DNA of 45,313 nucleotides, from assembly GCF_013282575.1 (NCBI RefSeq), contig NZ_JAAAYE010000046.1:1-45313 (forward strand), given 5' to 3'. Made by a program: the position numbers and the translations under genes. Below the pieces are notes generated by a model that had not been told where the DNA came from, ran no database searches, and worked only from the letters and a program-made list of their open reading frames with translations. This document shows positions 8,352-16,518 of this stretch, one piece after another; the stretch's first letter is position 1, and the number at the start of each line of letters is the position of its first letter. This stretch comes from Paraburkholderia sp. NMBU_R16. Its GTDB lineage: Bacteria > Pseudomonadota > Gammaproteobacteria > Burkholderiales > Burkholderiaceae.

Positions 8352-9527
8352 CTAGCCAAGCGCCGCCGAAACCAGCCAGCGCTTCACGAGCGGCTGCGCG
8401 CCGACCAGCGACATGCCGGCGTTGCGCAACGTACGGGCGAAAAAGCCTGGAAAGGAAAAGAGGCGCTGCAGCCCGTCGGTCGCAGCGGTGAGCGCGCCGA
8501 TGTCTTCACGGCGAGAGCGCTCGTAGCGACGCAGTAGCACCAGGTCGCCGAGATCGCGAAACGGCTCCTTTTTGGCGAGGACGTCCGCGAGCGATGCCAC
8601 ATCGCGCAGGCCCAGGTTCATCCCCTGCCCGGCGAGCGGATGAATGAGATGGGCGGCGTCGCCGACGAGCGCCACGCGCGGCGCGACGAGGCGATCCACA
8701 CGTTGCAGCGAAAGCGGGAAACCGTGCGCGGCCCCGACGCATTCGAGCTCTCCGAGCCGGCCATGCGTTGCCCGTTCGACCGCGGCTGCGAGCTGTGCCG
8801 GCGCAAGCGCAACGAGCTCGCGTGCATGGTCGGTGCGAGCCGACCAGACGAGCGATACATGGCCGCCCGGCAGTGGCAGCAGCGCGACGATCTCGCGATC
8901 GTCCGTAAACCACTGGTAGGCGGTTTCGCCGTGCGGCTTCGATGCTTTGAAGTTCGCCACGACACCGGTTTGCCGGTAGTCGCGCCGCGTCACCTCGGCC
9001 CCCATCTGCGCGCGCACCCACGAATGTGCACCATCGGCACCGACGATGAGATCGGCTTCGATCACGACGCCGTTGGCCAATGCGAGCATGGCGGCATCGG
9101 TTTTCGCATCGAGCCCTTGCGCCCGCGTGTCGAACCAGGTCACGTGCGGCTGGAAGCGTAAGGCGGCATCGAGCGAATGTTCGACGAGCGTCGATTCGAC
9201 GATCCAGGCAAGCTGCGGCACAGCCGCCTGGAACGCCGAGAAATGGAGTTCCGCTTGGGCGTCGCCATAGACGCGCATATCGTAGACGGGCGACAGACGA
9301 TCGTGGTCGAGCGCCTGCCAGACCCGCAGGCGTTCCAGCAGTGCCTGGGAACTCGCTGACAGCGCGTAGATCCGGGCATCGAAAAGCACGTCGGCCGGAC
9401 GCGGCGCGGCAGGCTGCGCGATCAGGGCGATACGCAGTCCGTTTTGTGCGAGCGCAAGCGCGGCGCATTTGCCGACGAGGCCGCCGCCAACGACGGCGAC
9501 GTGAAACGTCTGATGATGGGCGGTCAT
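8352..9527 (-). CDS. UbiH/UbiF/COQ6-family FAD-dependent hydroxylase
   Basis: A 391-residue flavoprotein monooxygenase of the ubiquinone-biosynthesis family. The FAD dinucleotide fold is at the N-terminus (VAVVGGGLVGKCAALALAQ), and the second FAD motif GDAAHLIHPLAGQGMNLGLRD starts near residue 289. Family members hydroxylate the quinone ring using NAD(P)H and O2. Which ring position is targeted cannot be read from sequence. The ATG at 9527 puts the FAD motif about 10 residues from the N-terminus; an earlier in-frame ATG at 9728 would add an atypical basic 67-residue extension. It is followed by dsbC and the M61 gene and faces the orphan gene at 9734. Confidence 0.9.
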   Translation of the reverse strand: MTAHHQTFHVAVVGGGLVGKCAALALAQNGLRIALIAQPAAPRPADVLFDARIYALSASSQALLERLRVWQALDHDRLSPVYDMRVYGDAQAELHFSAFQAAVPQLAWIVESTLVEHSLDAALRFQPHVTWFDTRAQGLDAKTDAAMLALANGVVIEADLIVGADGAHSWVRAQMGAEVTRRDYRQTGVVANFKASKPHGETAYQWFTDDREIVALLPLPGGHVSLVWSARTDHARELVALAPAQLAAAVERATHGRLGELECVGAAHGFPLSLQRVDRLVAPRVALVGDAAHLIHPLAGQGMNLGLRDVASLADVLAKKEPFRDLGDLVLLRRYERSRREDIGALTAATDGLQRLFSFPGFFARTLRNAGMSLVGAQPLVKRWLVSAALG

Positions 9528-9640
9528 TGCCGCATTATATCTGCGCTGGGTCGCGCGGCCGGGCGCCGCGGCAAATTGGGCCGTGCGGCAGGTCACAGTG
9601 CTGCCCGCGCGGCGACGGTCTGCTCGGAACAGGCTGCAAT

Positions 9641-9665
9641 TTCGGTTCGTAAGCGTCGCTTTCGC
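9641..9665 (+). promoter_or_regulatory. hrpII/PIP-box-like element, TTCGG-N15-TTCGC
   Basis: TTCG at 9641-9644 and TTCG at 9661-9664 are separated by exactly 16 nt, matching the hrpII box (TTCG-N16-TTCG) bound by HrpB-type AraC regulators in Ralstonia and Burkholderia pseudomallei, and the PIP pattern TTCGB-N15-TTCGB. It lies 68 nt before the ATG at 9734 of the orphan gene. No good YANNNT -10 is found 30-32 nt downstream. Roughly one such match is expected by chance in this window on both strands, so position is the main argument. Confidence 0.4.
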
Positions 9666-9733
9666 GTGGCTTTCGTCTCGATGCGGGAGCATCGGCGATG
9701 ATGGTAGACCACTACGTCTTGCGTACAACGGAT

Positions 9734-10798
9734 ATGACGAATGCTCCGAACGGTGGATCTTCTATCTCTCGGAGGCTCGACGGGCTCGACGGCCTCGCCG
9801 CCCAGGAAGACGGGGTGCCGTCGCAGAACCTGGATGGCCGCGCCGATGCCGAGTCACCCTACGCGCCGCCTGCCGCGACCGGGCTGCTCGCCGGACTCAA
9901 CCGACGGTCCATCCGCGACGCGCTCGATAACGGGCGGGCGAGCAGATTCGCTCAGACAGATGAGGCGACACACCTTTCCGGTCGGCCGCGGCAAGACGCA
10001 GTCACGCCGGAGACTCGACAGATCCCGGTTGACTCGTCGGCGCCAGAGCCTCCCGGCGATTCAGGCCGTGAACGCGCGGCCCGCGGCGATGCCGGTTTTC
10101 ATGTCGTAACGGGCGCGGCAAGTCCCGACAATGCCCAAAGGCTCACCCCGCGTGAGCTGAGTCAAGCGGGCACGAAATTCGATGCGGGGCTTTGGACACT
10201 CGACGATGCCGTCCGTGAACTCGGCGTCACGGACCCGGACGATCGCGAGAAACTGCGGGAGATGGCAGCGCAGTCTGCACGGTTTGCAGGCGCAACGCTC
10301 GTCCGGTCGGAACCCGACGATTCACCCCATGCGCCGGCCCCCGTTGCGCTGCCAGCCGAACAACCGGTGCGCTTATCCGATGCCACATCGACCGCGCTTT
10401 CGCCGCGCGTTCAAGCGCGGATGCTATTGCGCTCATGTCTGGAAGCATTCCGACAAGCGGAAGCAGCGCTGGAGGGAGTTCTTTCCAATCAGTATCAAAA
10501 CGATGGGTTGTCTGAGCACCTGACAAAAGCGGAGCAGCATATCGATGAAGGAACTCAGCAAGCGAATGAAGCTTTCGCGTTGTTGATCGAAGAGACAAAA
10601 GCCGCTCCGTCATTGGAATTCAGCAGAACCGTTCGCGAGCGCCAAGTTTCTTTTCAAAACTCCACTGCGCAATTCAGGAGAGAGATTGGGAAGGCCGGAA
10701 CGAACAACTGGGCATTTGACCGCTTGAGCGATGCGCTCACCCGCATGCGCCGAGGGTTGGAAACTTTGACAGCGGTGTTGGACGGCCAGACACCGTAG
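9734..10798 (+). CDS. Orphan protein, possible type III secreted effector
   Basis: I do not recognise this protein by family. Starting at the ATG at 9734 it has 354 residues; in-frame ATGs at 9698 and 9701 would add 11-12. The first ~150 residues are rich in Ser, Pro, Gly, Ala, Asp and Arg and look disordered (MTNAPNGGSSISRR). A short ordered block follows at ~140-190 (LTPRELSQAGTKFDAGLWTL), then a linker, then a mostly helical C-terminus (~225-350) with many Gln and Glu. It has no signal peptide, membrane segment or catalytic motif that I can name. Base composition falls in the 3' half compared with the neighbours, suggesting transfer. A flexible Ser-rich N-terminus, lone position and the upstream TTCG-N16-TTCG box are features of HrpB-controlled effectors. 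It could equally be a phage or lineage-specific protein. Confidence 0.75.
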   Translation: MTNAPNGGSSISRRLDGLDGLAAQEDGVPSQNLDGRADAESPYAPPAATGLLAGLNRRSIRDALDNGRASRFAQTDEATHLSGRPRQDAVTPETRQIPVDSSAPEPPGDSGRERAARGDAGFHVVTGAASPDNAQRLTPRELSQAGTKFDAGLWTLDDAVRELGVTDPDDREKLREMAAQSARFAGATLVRSEPDDSPHAPAPVALPAEQPVRLSDATSTALSPRVQARMLLRSCLEAFRQAEAALEGVLSNQYQNDGLSEHLTKAEQHIDEGTQQANEAFALLIEETKAAPSLEFSRTVRERQVSFQNSTAQFRREIGKAGTNNWAFDRLSDALTRMRRGLETLTAVLDGQTP

Positions 10799-10832
10799 GC
10801 GCGGGGTGCGTGAGCTGCCGATACCGGCAATG

Positions 10833-11264
10833 TCACACGGGTGCGATCTCGTGTGAAAGCGCGGCCTTCAAAGCATCTGGCAATGGCGCGGGACGTTGCG
10901 TCGCGACGTTGACGCAGGCGAGTCTGAACTCGGCACCTGCCACTGGAGTCTCGTCCCGCATCAGCGTCTGACTGACAAGCAGGCTGCAGCGGCTGGCCGC
11001 GGAGACATTTCCGCGCGCCAACAGCCGCTCGTCCAGCGCCGCGGGCTTTAGATAGTGGAGCGTTGCGTCCACCACCGCGAGTGCAACGCCATAGATGTCC
11101 TGAAGCTCGCGAGCCGAGCACCCGACGGCGCACTGCCATTCTGAGCGGGCTGCCTCGAACCACCTCAAATAGGCGGTGTGATGAGCCACTCCGCCCGCGT
11201 CTGTGTCCGCATAGTAGACACGGACGGCGTGCACGGGCAGCTCGATGGTCAACGAAACACTCAT
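10833..11264 (-). CDS. Acyl-CoA thioesterase, 4HBT/YbgC-like
   Basis: A 143-residue single-domain hot-dog-fold thioesterase. The signature YYADTDAGGVAHHTAYLRWF near the N-terminus matches the 4HBT/YbgC active-site helix with the catalytic Asp in DTDAGGV. These enzymes hydrolyse short acyl-CoA or aromatic acyl-CoA thioesters; the substrate is not predictable here. The start at 11264 is chosen because it overlaps the upstream PF10118 gene's stop as ATGA; an in-frame ATG at 11279 would overlap more. It is translationally coupled to that gene. Confidence 0.88.
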   Translation of the reverse strand: MSVSLTIELPVHAVRVYYADTDAGGVAHHTAYLRWFEAARSEWQCAVGCSARELQDIYGVALAVVDATLHYLKPAALDERLLARGNVSAASRCSLLVSQTLMRDETPVAGAEFRLACVNVATQRPAPLPDALKAALSHEIAPV

Positions 11265-12145
11265 GAGCAGCCGCCCCACTCGTGCGAAGCGGAACTTGCG
11301 GCCGCGTCACGCCATGCGGCGATCAGGCGACGGTCGTCCGTATTGCAAGGGTGAAATCGCGGATGAAAGTAGACAAAAAAAGCCGGCGTCATGCGGCGAA
11401 ACAAGCCCGGCGCCACCCAGAGGTAGCGCAACAACGCGAGCCAGCTTCTCCATGAAGCGCTATCCTGCTCCGCCAGACGCGCAACGTTGACGAACAGCCT
11501 TCGCATAAAGCCGATCGTCACCTGTATCGCCGCCGAACAACGAAGAAAGTATGCCCCCACTCCCCGACCGTATGCCGAGGTGAAGACGTCGAACGCCACC
11601 GATTTGTGTTCGATTTCCTCGACGGCGTGCCAGCGCCACAACGCGCCAAACTCACTATCGCCTCGCATGATGGCGCCGCTCGCCAGGATCTGATGCGCCA
11701 GCGACGCCGTGAAATGTTCCATCGCGACCGTCATCGCAAGCCTGCGTCGCGGTGCAACCTTTTCGAGCGGCTTGGAAAACATCCTGATGTCAAGCGTGTC
11801 GACTTCATAACCGCTTGCGACCATCGCACCGAGATATGCCCGATGTTCCCGGCTATGAGCGGCCTCCTGTTGCATAAAGCCGCTGACATCCGAGAGCAGG
11901 CGCTCTTCTTTCACATGCTTGCGGTGTTCACGGACGCTGTTGATGAAGAATTTTTCCCCTTTAGGGAAAAACAGCGACATTGCATTGTAGAAGCGCGATA
12001 CCGCACTTCCGGCTGAGTGCCAGTCGCAAACATCGCCGCCAGCGAGGTCGAACGATATGTCTCGCAGCGATATCAGATCACGATGATCTGCGCATTTTGT
12101 TGTTTCCACAACCATTGCAACAGTTGCGATATCGCGTCGTAACAT
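11261..12145 (-). CDS. PF10118-type predicted metal-dependent hydrolase
   Basis: A 294-residue protein resembling the PF10118 'predicted metal-dependent hydrolase' family. Family-like features are SRFYNAMSLFFPKGEKFF near residues 50-67, a run of His and Glu in helical context (QQEAAHSREHRAYL, then AMEHFTASLAHQIL), and HAVEEIEHKSVAFDVF. The E/H spacing (ExxH and EEIEH) resembles ferritin-like metal sites. The biochemical role is unknown. Its stop overlaps the thioesterase start, so both are made together. A second Met at residue 11 is an alternative start. Confidence 0.82.
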   Translation of the reverse strand: MLRRDIATVAMVVETTKCADHRDLISLRDISFDLAGGDVCDWHSAGSAVSRFYNAMSLFFPKGEKFFINSVREHRKHVKEERLLSDVSGFMQQEAAHSREHRAYLGAMVASGYEVDTLDIRMFSKPLEKVAPRRRLAMTVAMEHFTASLAHQILASGAIMRGDSEFGALWRWHAVEEIEHKSVAFDVFTSAYGRGVGAYFLRCSAAIQVTIGFMRRLFVNVARLAEQDSASWRSWLALLRYLWVAPGLFRRMTPAFFVYFHPRFHPCNTDDRRLIAAWRDAAASSASHEWGGCS

Positions 12146-12298
12146 GGCGTCTCCGACGTTGTATATGCGGCAAAGCGCGTAGCGTAGCGATACCCATATT
12201 AGATATTGCGCATCGCGTGCTGAGTACGCGCTTTCGTAGCGAACACCCCGAACGGACGCGCGCAGTGCGAAGGAGCGGTTCTCAGGTGACGTTTGCTG

Positions 12299-13564
12299 CT
12301 AAGCCGGGGACCCGGGCGGGCGACCGCTCGGCTTCGTCACGAGCAGCAAGCCGAGCGCCGAAACAGCGACGACGCTGGCCATCGCGACGTAGAGGCCGGC
12401 AACCGAAGCCCCGCCATACACGGTGGGCGCGGAAAAGATCAGCAATCCAATCCCGCTCGTCATCAGCACGCTGTTGGCGCGAAAACGACCTAGCAAGTGT
12501 CTCGGACACTCCGCCAGGAACCGGGTCTCGCTTCGTATGCGTACCAGGGAGAAACCGGCGCCGAGAAAGAAATGCGTTGTCAGCAAAGCCGGAAAAGCGG
12601 AAAGAAGCGGGATCGCCGCGAGAGCGATAGCCATTGTTCCAACTACGATGAAATCGAGGCGCATGGTACCCGGCGAATTCGCCGCAAACTTTGCTAGCCA
12701 CACGCCGACAAGGAGTGCGCCGATCGACCACGCTGCTTCTATCATCGAATAGTCCGCGCTCGTGCCGCGGAAATAAAAGGCGATAAGCGCCGGTAGCAAT
12801 GTATTCGTGATCTGCCCGATCGAAAACGCCAGTGCGGCGCAGGTTGCTATCGCGAACAATCGGCGGTGCCGAAGGTAGAGCATCGGCCCTGCGGAAAATG
12901 CTCCCCGTTTCCAGGTGGGCGAAGCGCTATCGCGCGCCACATACAAGGCAGGCAGCAACCACCAGCTGATTCCGGCCAGAAGCGCACCACAGGCAGAAAT
13001 GAAGAGGAAAGCGTGAACGAGGTTGGCTTGAGAAACAACCAGGCCGCCCAACGCCGTCCCGAAAATCAGCGCGATTTGAGCGGTGGAATTGAGGGTCGCC
13101 AAGTGCCGAGGTCGTTCGGACTGCTGAAGATGAGTCTTCAGGAAGTAATCCATTGCGCCGCCCAGGACAGAACTGGAGGCAGTAGTCAGGACTACGGCGA
13201 CAGCGATGGCCTCGAACATCGTCTCGTCGGTCAGCGTCGCTTGTGTAAGAAGCGGGATTCCGCCCGAAACGACGATGCCTAGATGACCGCACAGCAGCAT
13301 TGCTTTTTTTCTGGCGAAGTAGTCGACCGTTGCGCCCAGAATCGGCGAGAGAACCAGGCTGGCCACCGTCGAGATCAACAGAATCTTTCCGGCAGCGTCA
13401 GCTCGCCCTGTGCTCTGCACCGCCGACCATGCGACCACGACCAATTGATAGCCGATTCGCAAGAAGTTGATCGCGGCCAGTGCCGCGAATAGTTTGATGG
13501 ACGGGCTGCGCGCCAAGCCAGCGGCCGGACGCGGACATTCGACTTCGACTACGTCAGTGGTCAT
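12299..13564 (-). CDS. MFS transporter
   Basis: A major-facilitator protein of 421 residues from the ATG at 13564, or 444 from a TTG at 13633. It has about 12 hydrophobic segments. The loop after the second helix reads GATVDYFARKKAMLLCGH, the place of the MFS motif A, and the overall look fits the drug/macrolide-efflux-like MFS_3 group. The first 23 codons of the longer version (MSPSERPCRQ...) lack family character. It shares strand with the PF10118 and thioesterase genes but is separated from them by 153 nt. Base composition is somewhat poorer in GC than the housekeeping genes nearby. Substrate unknown. Confidence 0.85.
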   Translation of the reverse strand: MTTDVVEVECPRPAAGLARSPSIKLFAALAAINFLRIGYQLVVVAWSAVQSTGRADAAGKILLISTVASLVLSPILGATVDYFARKKAMLLCGHLGIVVSGGIPLLTQATLTDETMFEAIAVAVVLTTASSSVLGGAMDYFLKTHLQQSERPRHLATLNSTAQIALIFGTALGGLVVSQANLVHAFLFISACGALLAGISWWLLPALYVARDSASPTWKRGAFSAGPMLYLRHRRLFAIATCAALAFSIGQITNTLLPALIAFYFRGTSADYSMIEAAWSIGALLVGVWLAKFAANSPGTMRLDFIVVGTMAIALAAIPLLSAFPALLTTHFFLGAGFSLVRIRSETRFLAECPRHLLGRFRANSVLMTSGIGLLIFSAPTVYGGASVAGLYVAMASVVAVSALGLLLVTKPSGRPPGSPA

Positions 13565-13980
13565 CGTGGCAAGTTCAAGCCGTCGACAGTTGGGAGAGCG
13601 GACCTGACGACAAGGCCTTTCGCTCGGCGACAATTTAATGCCTATCGACCCGGAACGTATACGAAATGTAATAAAACCCGTCTAGGTCGATAGTCAGCGT
13701 AACCGGCTGCCCTGAGCCTTCGAACCATCTGCCGGAGAGGCTGGCCGAGCATTGCGCGGTCGCGCAGACGTCCCATCGCCAGCCAGTCCACCCGCCCGAA
13801 AGCGTTACAATTACCGTTTCACGAGTCGAAGACGAGCACGAACCATGGACGACAAGCGCCCGATCCGAGCCCGTTCCGTCTCGTACCCGAATTCAGCTTG
13901 CGGCTATCGCACTTCGGTCCATTGCGGACAACGGAAGAAGCGGCGAGTAACCGCAACAGATCGATCCAGAAAGGTCTTCC
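13565..13980. other. Intergenic region before ychF, with a 9-bp inverted repeat
   Basis: This 416-nt divergent stretch holds no convincing gene. CTATCGACC at 13642-13650 is perfectly inverted as GGTCGATAG at 13685-13693, a possible operator or small stem near the MFS start. A TACAAT at 13806-13811 could be a -10 for ychF, but no good -35 is seen. Short open frames here are Arg-rich and run into ychF out of frame. Confidence 0.4.
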
Positions 13981-15075
13981 ATGAGTCTCAAATGCGGCAT
14001 CGTCGGCCTGCCGAACGTCGGCAAGTCCACCCTCTTCAATGCACTGACGAAGGCCGGCATCGCCGCCGAGAACTATCCGTTCTGTACGATCGAGCCGAAC
14101 GTCGGTGTCGTGGAAGTACCCGATGCGCGGCTGAAAGCGCTCGCCGAGATCGTCAAGCCTGAGCGCGTCGTACCGGCTGTCGTCGAATTCGTCGATATCG
14201 CGGGCCTCGTCGCCGGAGCGAGCAAGGGCGAAGGCCTCGGTAATCAGTTCCTCGCCAATATCCGCGAGACCGATGCGATCACGCACGTCGTGCGCTGCTT
14301 CGAAGACGAAAACGTGATTCACGTGGCCGGCAAGGTCGATCCGCTCTCCGACATCGAAGTCATCAACACGGAACTGGCGCTCGCCGATCTCGCCACTGTA
14401 GAGAAAGCGCTCGCCCGCTATTCGAAAGCCGCGAAATCGGGCAACGACAAGGAAGCCGTCAAGCTCGCCGCGGTACTCGAGAAGGCCCGCGCGCAGCTCG
14501 ATATGGCCAAGCCGATCCGCGCGCTCGATCTGTCCGATGACGAGGCCACGCTCCTCAAGCCGTTTTGCCTCATCACCGCGAAACCGACGATGTATGTGGC
14601 CAACGTGAAAGACGACGGCTTCGAGAACAACCCCTACCTCGATGCCGTGCGCCGGCATGCCGATGCGGAGAAATCGCCCGTCGTCGCGGTGTGCGCGGCG
14701 ATCGAAGCGGAGATTGCCGATCTGGCCGACGAGGACAAGGAAGTGTTTCTCGCCGATATGGGAATGGACGAGCCGGGCCTGAACCGTGTCATCCGTGCTG
14801 GTTTCAAGTTGCTAGGTCTGCAGACGTACTTCACGGCAGGCGTGAAGGAAGTGCGCGCCTGGACGATCCATATCGGCAATACAGCGCCGCAAGCGGCCGG
14901 CGTCATTCATACAGACTTCGAGCGCGGCTTCATCCGCGCACAGACGATCTCGTTCGATGACTTCGTTGCCTATAAAGGCGAACAAGGCGCAAAGGAGGCC
15001 GGCAAGATGCGCGCCGAGGGCAAAGAGTACGTCGTGCACGATGGCGACGTCATGAACTTCCTGTTCAACGTCTGA
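13981..15075 (+). CDS. ychF: Redox-regulated ATPase YchF (Obg-family)
   Basis: A 364-residue P-loop NTPase of the YchF/OLA1 group, which binds the ribosome and prefers ATP over GTP. The G1 loop is GLPNVGKS at residues 9-16. DIAGLV (G3 region) follows, and the usual G4 NKxD is replaced by NVKD in [10 protein letters not shown], as expected for the non-GTP specificity of this family. The C-terminal TGS domain ends in [19 protein letters not shown]. Length and sequence are typical. Its end overlaps the convergent glycosyltransferase gene by 11 nt. Confidence 0.97.
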   Translation: MSLKCGIVGLPNVGKSTLFNALTKAGIAAENYPFCTIEPNVGVVEVPDARLKALAEIVKPERVVPAVVEFVDIAGLVAGASKGEGLGNQFLANIRETDAITHVVRCFEDENVIHVAGKVDPLSDIEVINTELALADLATVEKALARYSKAAKSGNDKEAVKLAAVLEKARAQLDMAKPIRALDLSDDEATLLKPFCLITAKPTMYVANVKDDGFENNPYLDAVRRHADAEKSPVVAVCAAIEAEIADLADEDKEVFLADMGMDEPGLNRVIRAGFKLLGLQTYFTAGVKEVRAWTIHIGNTAPQAAGVIHTDFERGFIRAQTISFDDFVAYKGEQGAKEAGKMRAEGKEYVVHDGDVMNFLFNV

Positions 15076-16333
15076 GCTCCACCAGCCCGGCCCGGCTCCC
15101 CGCACGCGCAATCGACTCGATCGTCCGCACGGCCTCGCCGAGGCCGTCTTCTTGCGCCATCGCCGCACCGATTGCGGCCGCGCGCGTGCGTACTTCCGCA
15201 CGCGACGCGAAGTCGATGGCGCGTGCCAGCGCCGCCGCCGATACCCGCTTTCCTTGCACGGCTGCCGGTGCGATGCCGCGCTTAGCGAGTCGATCCGCCC
15301 AAAAGAATTGATCGGCCGCAAAAGGAACGACGACGGAAGGCACTCCCGCACGCGCCGCCGAGTGCGATGTACCGGCGCCCCCGTGGTGAACGACCATCGA
15401 GGTGCGCGGAAAGAGCCACTCATGCGGCGTATCCCCAACCACATGGAAATTCGAAGGCAACGCGTTGCCATCTATGCCGCTCCATCCCGGGTAAAAGAGG
15501 GCGCGGCGCCCCCCGACGGCCCCGATCAATGCTTCGCCAAGTTTGCGCCGATCAAAGCCCGCCATGCTGCCAAAGCCGATGTAGATCGGTGCCTCCCCCG
15601 CCGCTAGGAAATCGGCGAGCGGCTTCGGGGCGGACCATTCGCGCGCACCCGGCGGTCTCCATTGCCCGCAAATACGCGCCTGCTGCGGCCAATCGTGAGG
15701 CTGTGGCAACAGGCTCGGCGACACACCGTAAAGAATCGGGTGTTCGGTCCACACGCGCTCGCGTGCGGGCAGCGCACAAACGCTCGCTCGCGCCGCGTTC
15801 GTCGCTTTGCGAAACGCACGCCAGAGCATCGCATTGACGAAATGGTGGCTCGAGCGGTTGAGCCAGCCCGGCAGCTTGCCGGGCGGCAAAAACGGTGACG
15901 CGAAATCAGCGGTCGGCGTGATCGGAATCATACCGGCGCCGATAGCGGGGATGCCCAGGCACTCGGCTACAGACAGCCCGACAAACGACGCCAGCGCCGA
16001 TACGATCAGCGCATCACAGCCACGCGCCGCGTCCAGCGTCTCGCGCATCCAGACCATCGTATTCGCGTTCGCGATCTCCGCCAGAGCGCGGGCCGTGTTC
16101 GAAAAATTCGTTTTACCGCCAACGACATTCGATAACGCCTCGCCCGGCATCAAGGCTCGCTTGATGTCGCCCGTCAGCGGCGATGCGGGTACGCCAAGCG
16201 CCGCCGCACTCGTCAGCGTCGATGCATCGGCCAAAATACGCGCCTCGTGACCCGCGTCGATCAGGGCGCGGCACAATGCGCCGAGCGGACGCGTATCTCC
16301 CTCGGTTCCGTAAGTCACCACCGCGAATTTCAT
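15065..16333 (-). CDS. GT1-family glycosyltransferase (UGT80/rhamnosyltransferase-like)
   Basis: A 422-residue GT-B glycosyltransferase. The N-terminal acceptor half starts [16 protein letters not shown], the usual start of sterol/macrolide/rhamnolipid-type GT1 enzymes. The donor-binding C-terminal half has [19 protein letters not shown] and [13 protein letters not shown], matching the HHGGAGT nucleotide-sugar motif. The ATG at 16333 is selected by a GGAAGAG about 7 nt upstream; the open frame extends to 16432 without family character. Sugar donor and acceptor cannot be inferred. It converges on ychF with an 11-nt overlap, leaving no room for a separate terminator. Confidence 0.9.
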   Translation of the reverse strand: MKFAVVTYGTEGDTRPLGALCRALIDAGHEARILADASTLTSAAALGVPASPLTGDIKRALMPGEALSNVVGGKTNFSNTARALAEIANANTMVWMRETLDAARGCDALIVSALASFVGLSVAECLGIPAIGAGMIPITPTADFASPFLPPGKLPGWLNRSSHHFVNAMLWRAFRKATNAARASVCALPARERVWTEHPILYGVSPSLLPQPHDWPQQARICGQWRPPGAREWSAPKPLADFLAAGEAPIYIGFGSMAGFDRRKLGEALIGAVGGRRALFYPGWSGIDGNALPSNFHVVGDTPHEWLFPRTSMVVHHGGAGTSHSAARAGVPSVVVPFAADQFFWADRLAKRGIAPAAVQGKRVSAAALARAIDFASRAEVRTRAAAIGAAMAQEDGLGEAVRTIESIARAGSRAGLVELRR

Positions 16334-16518
16334 CGTGCGCTCTTCCAATGCCGGCTTGCACCAGCTTATCGTTACGACGCCGTCGCGGCCTGCGATCCGG
16401 TCCATCTTTTGCCCCTCTGAGCACTCGGCCACGCCCCCACCGAAACGCGCGCTTCTTTGCGCGCTCGCCCGGTAACGTGTAAGACTAGCGTTTTCTCTTA
16501 ATTTCCGTTTCCCCGCAC

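Noticed and set aside
13733-13775. tRNA-Ser-like start (GGAGAGGCTGGCCGAG)
   Set aside because: No acceptor-stem partner, anticodon arm or T-loop follows; it is a chance resemblance.
13844-14162. Small gene overlapping the ychF start
   Set aside because: Arg-rich, runs into ychF in another frame, no Shine-Dalgarno, no family features.
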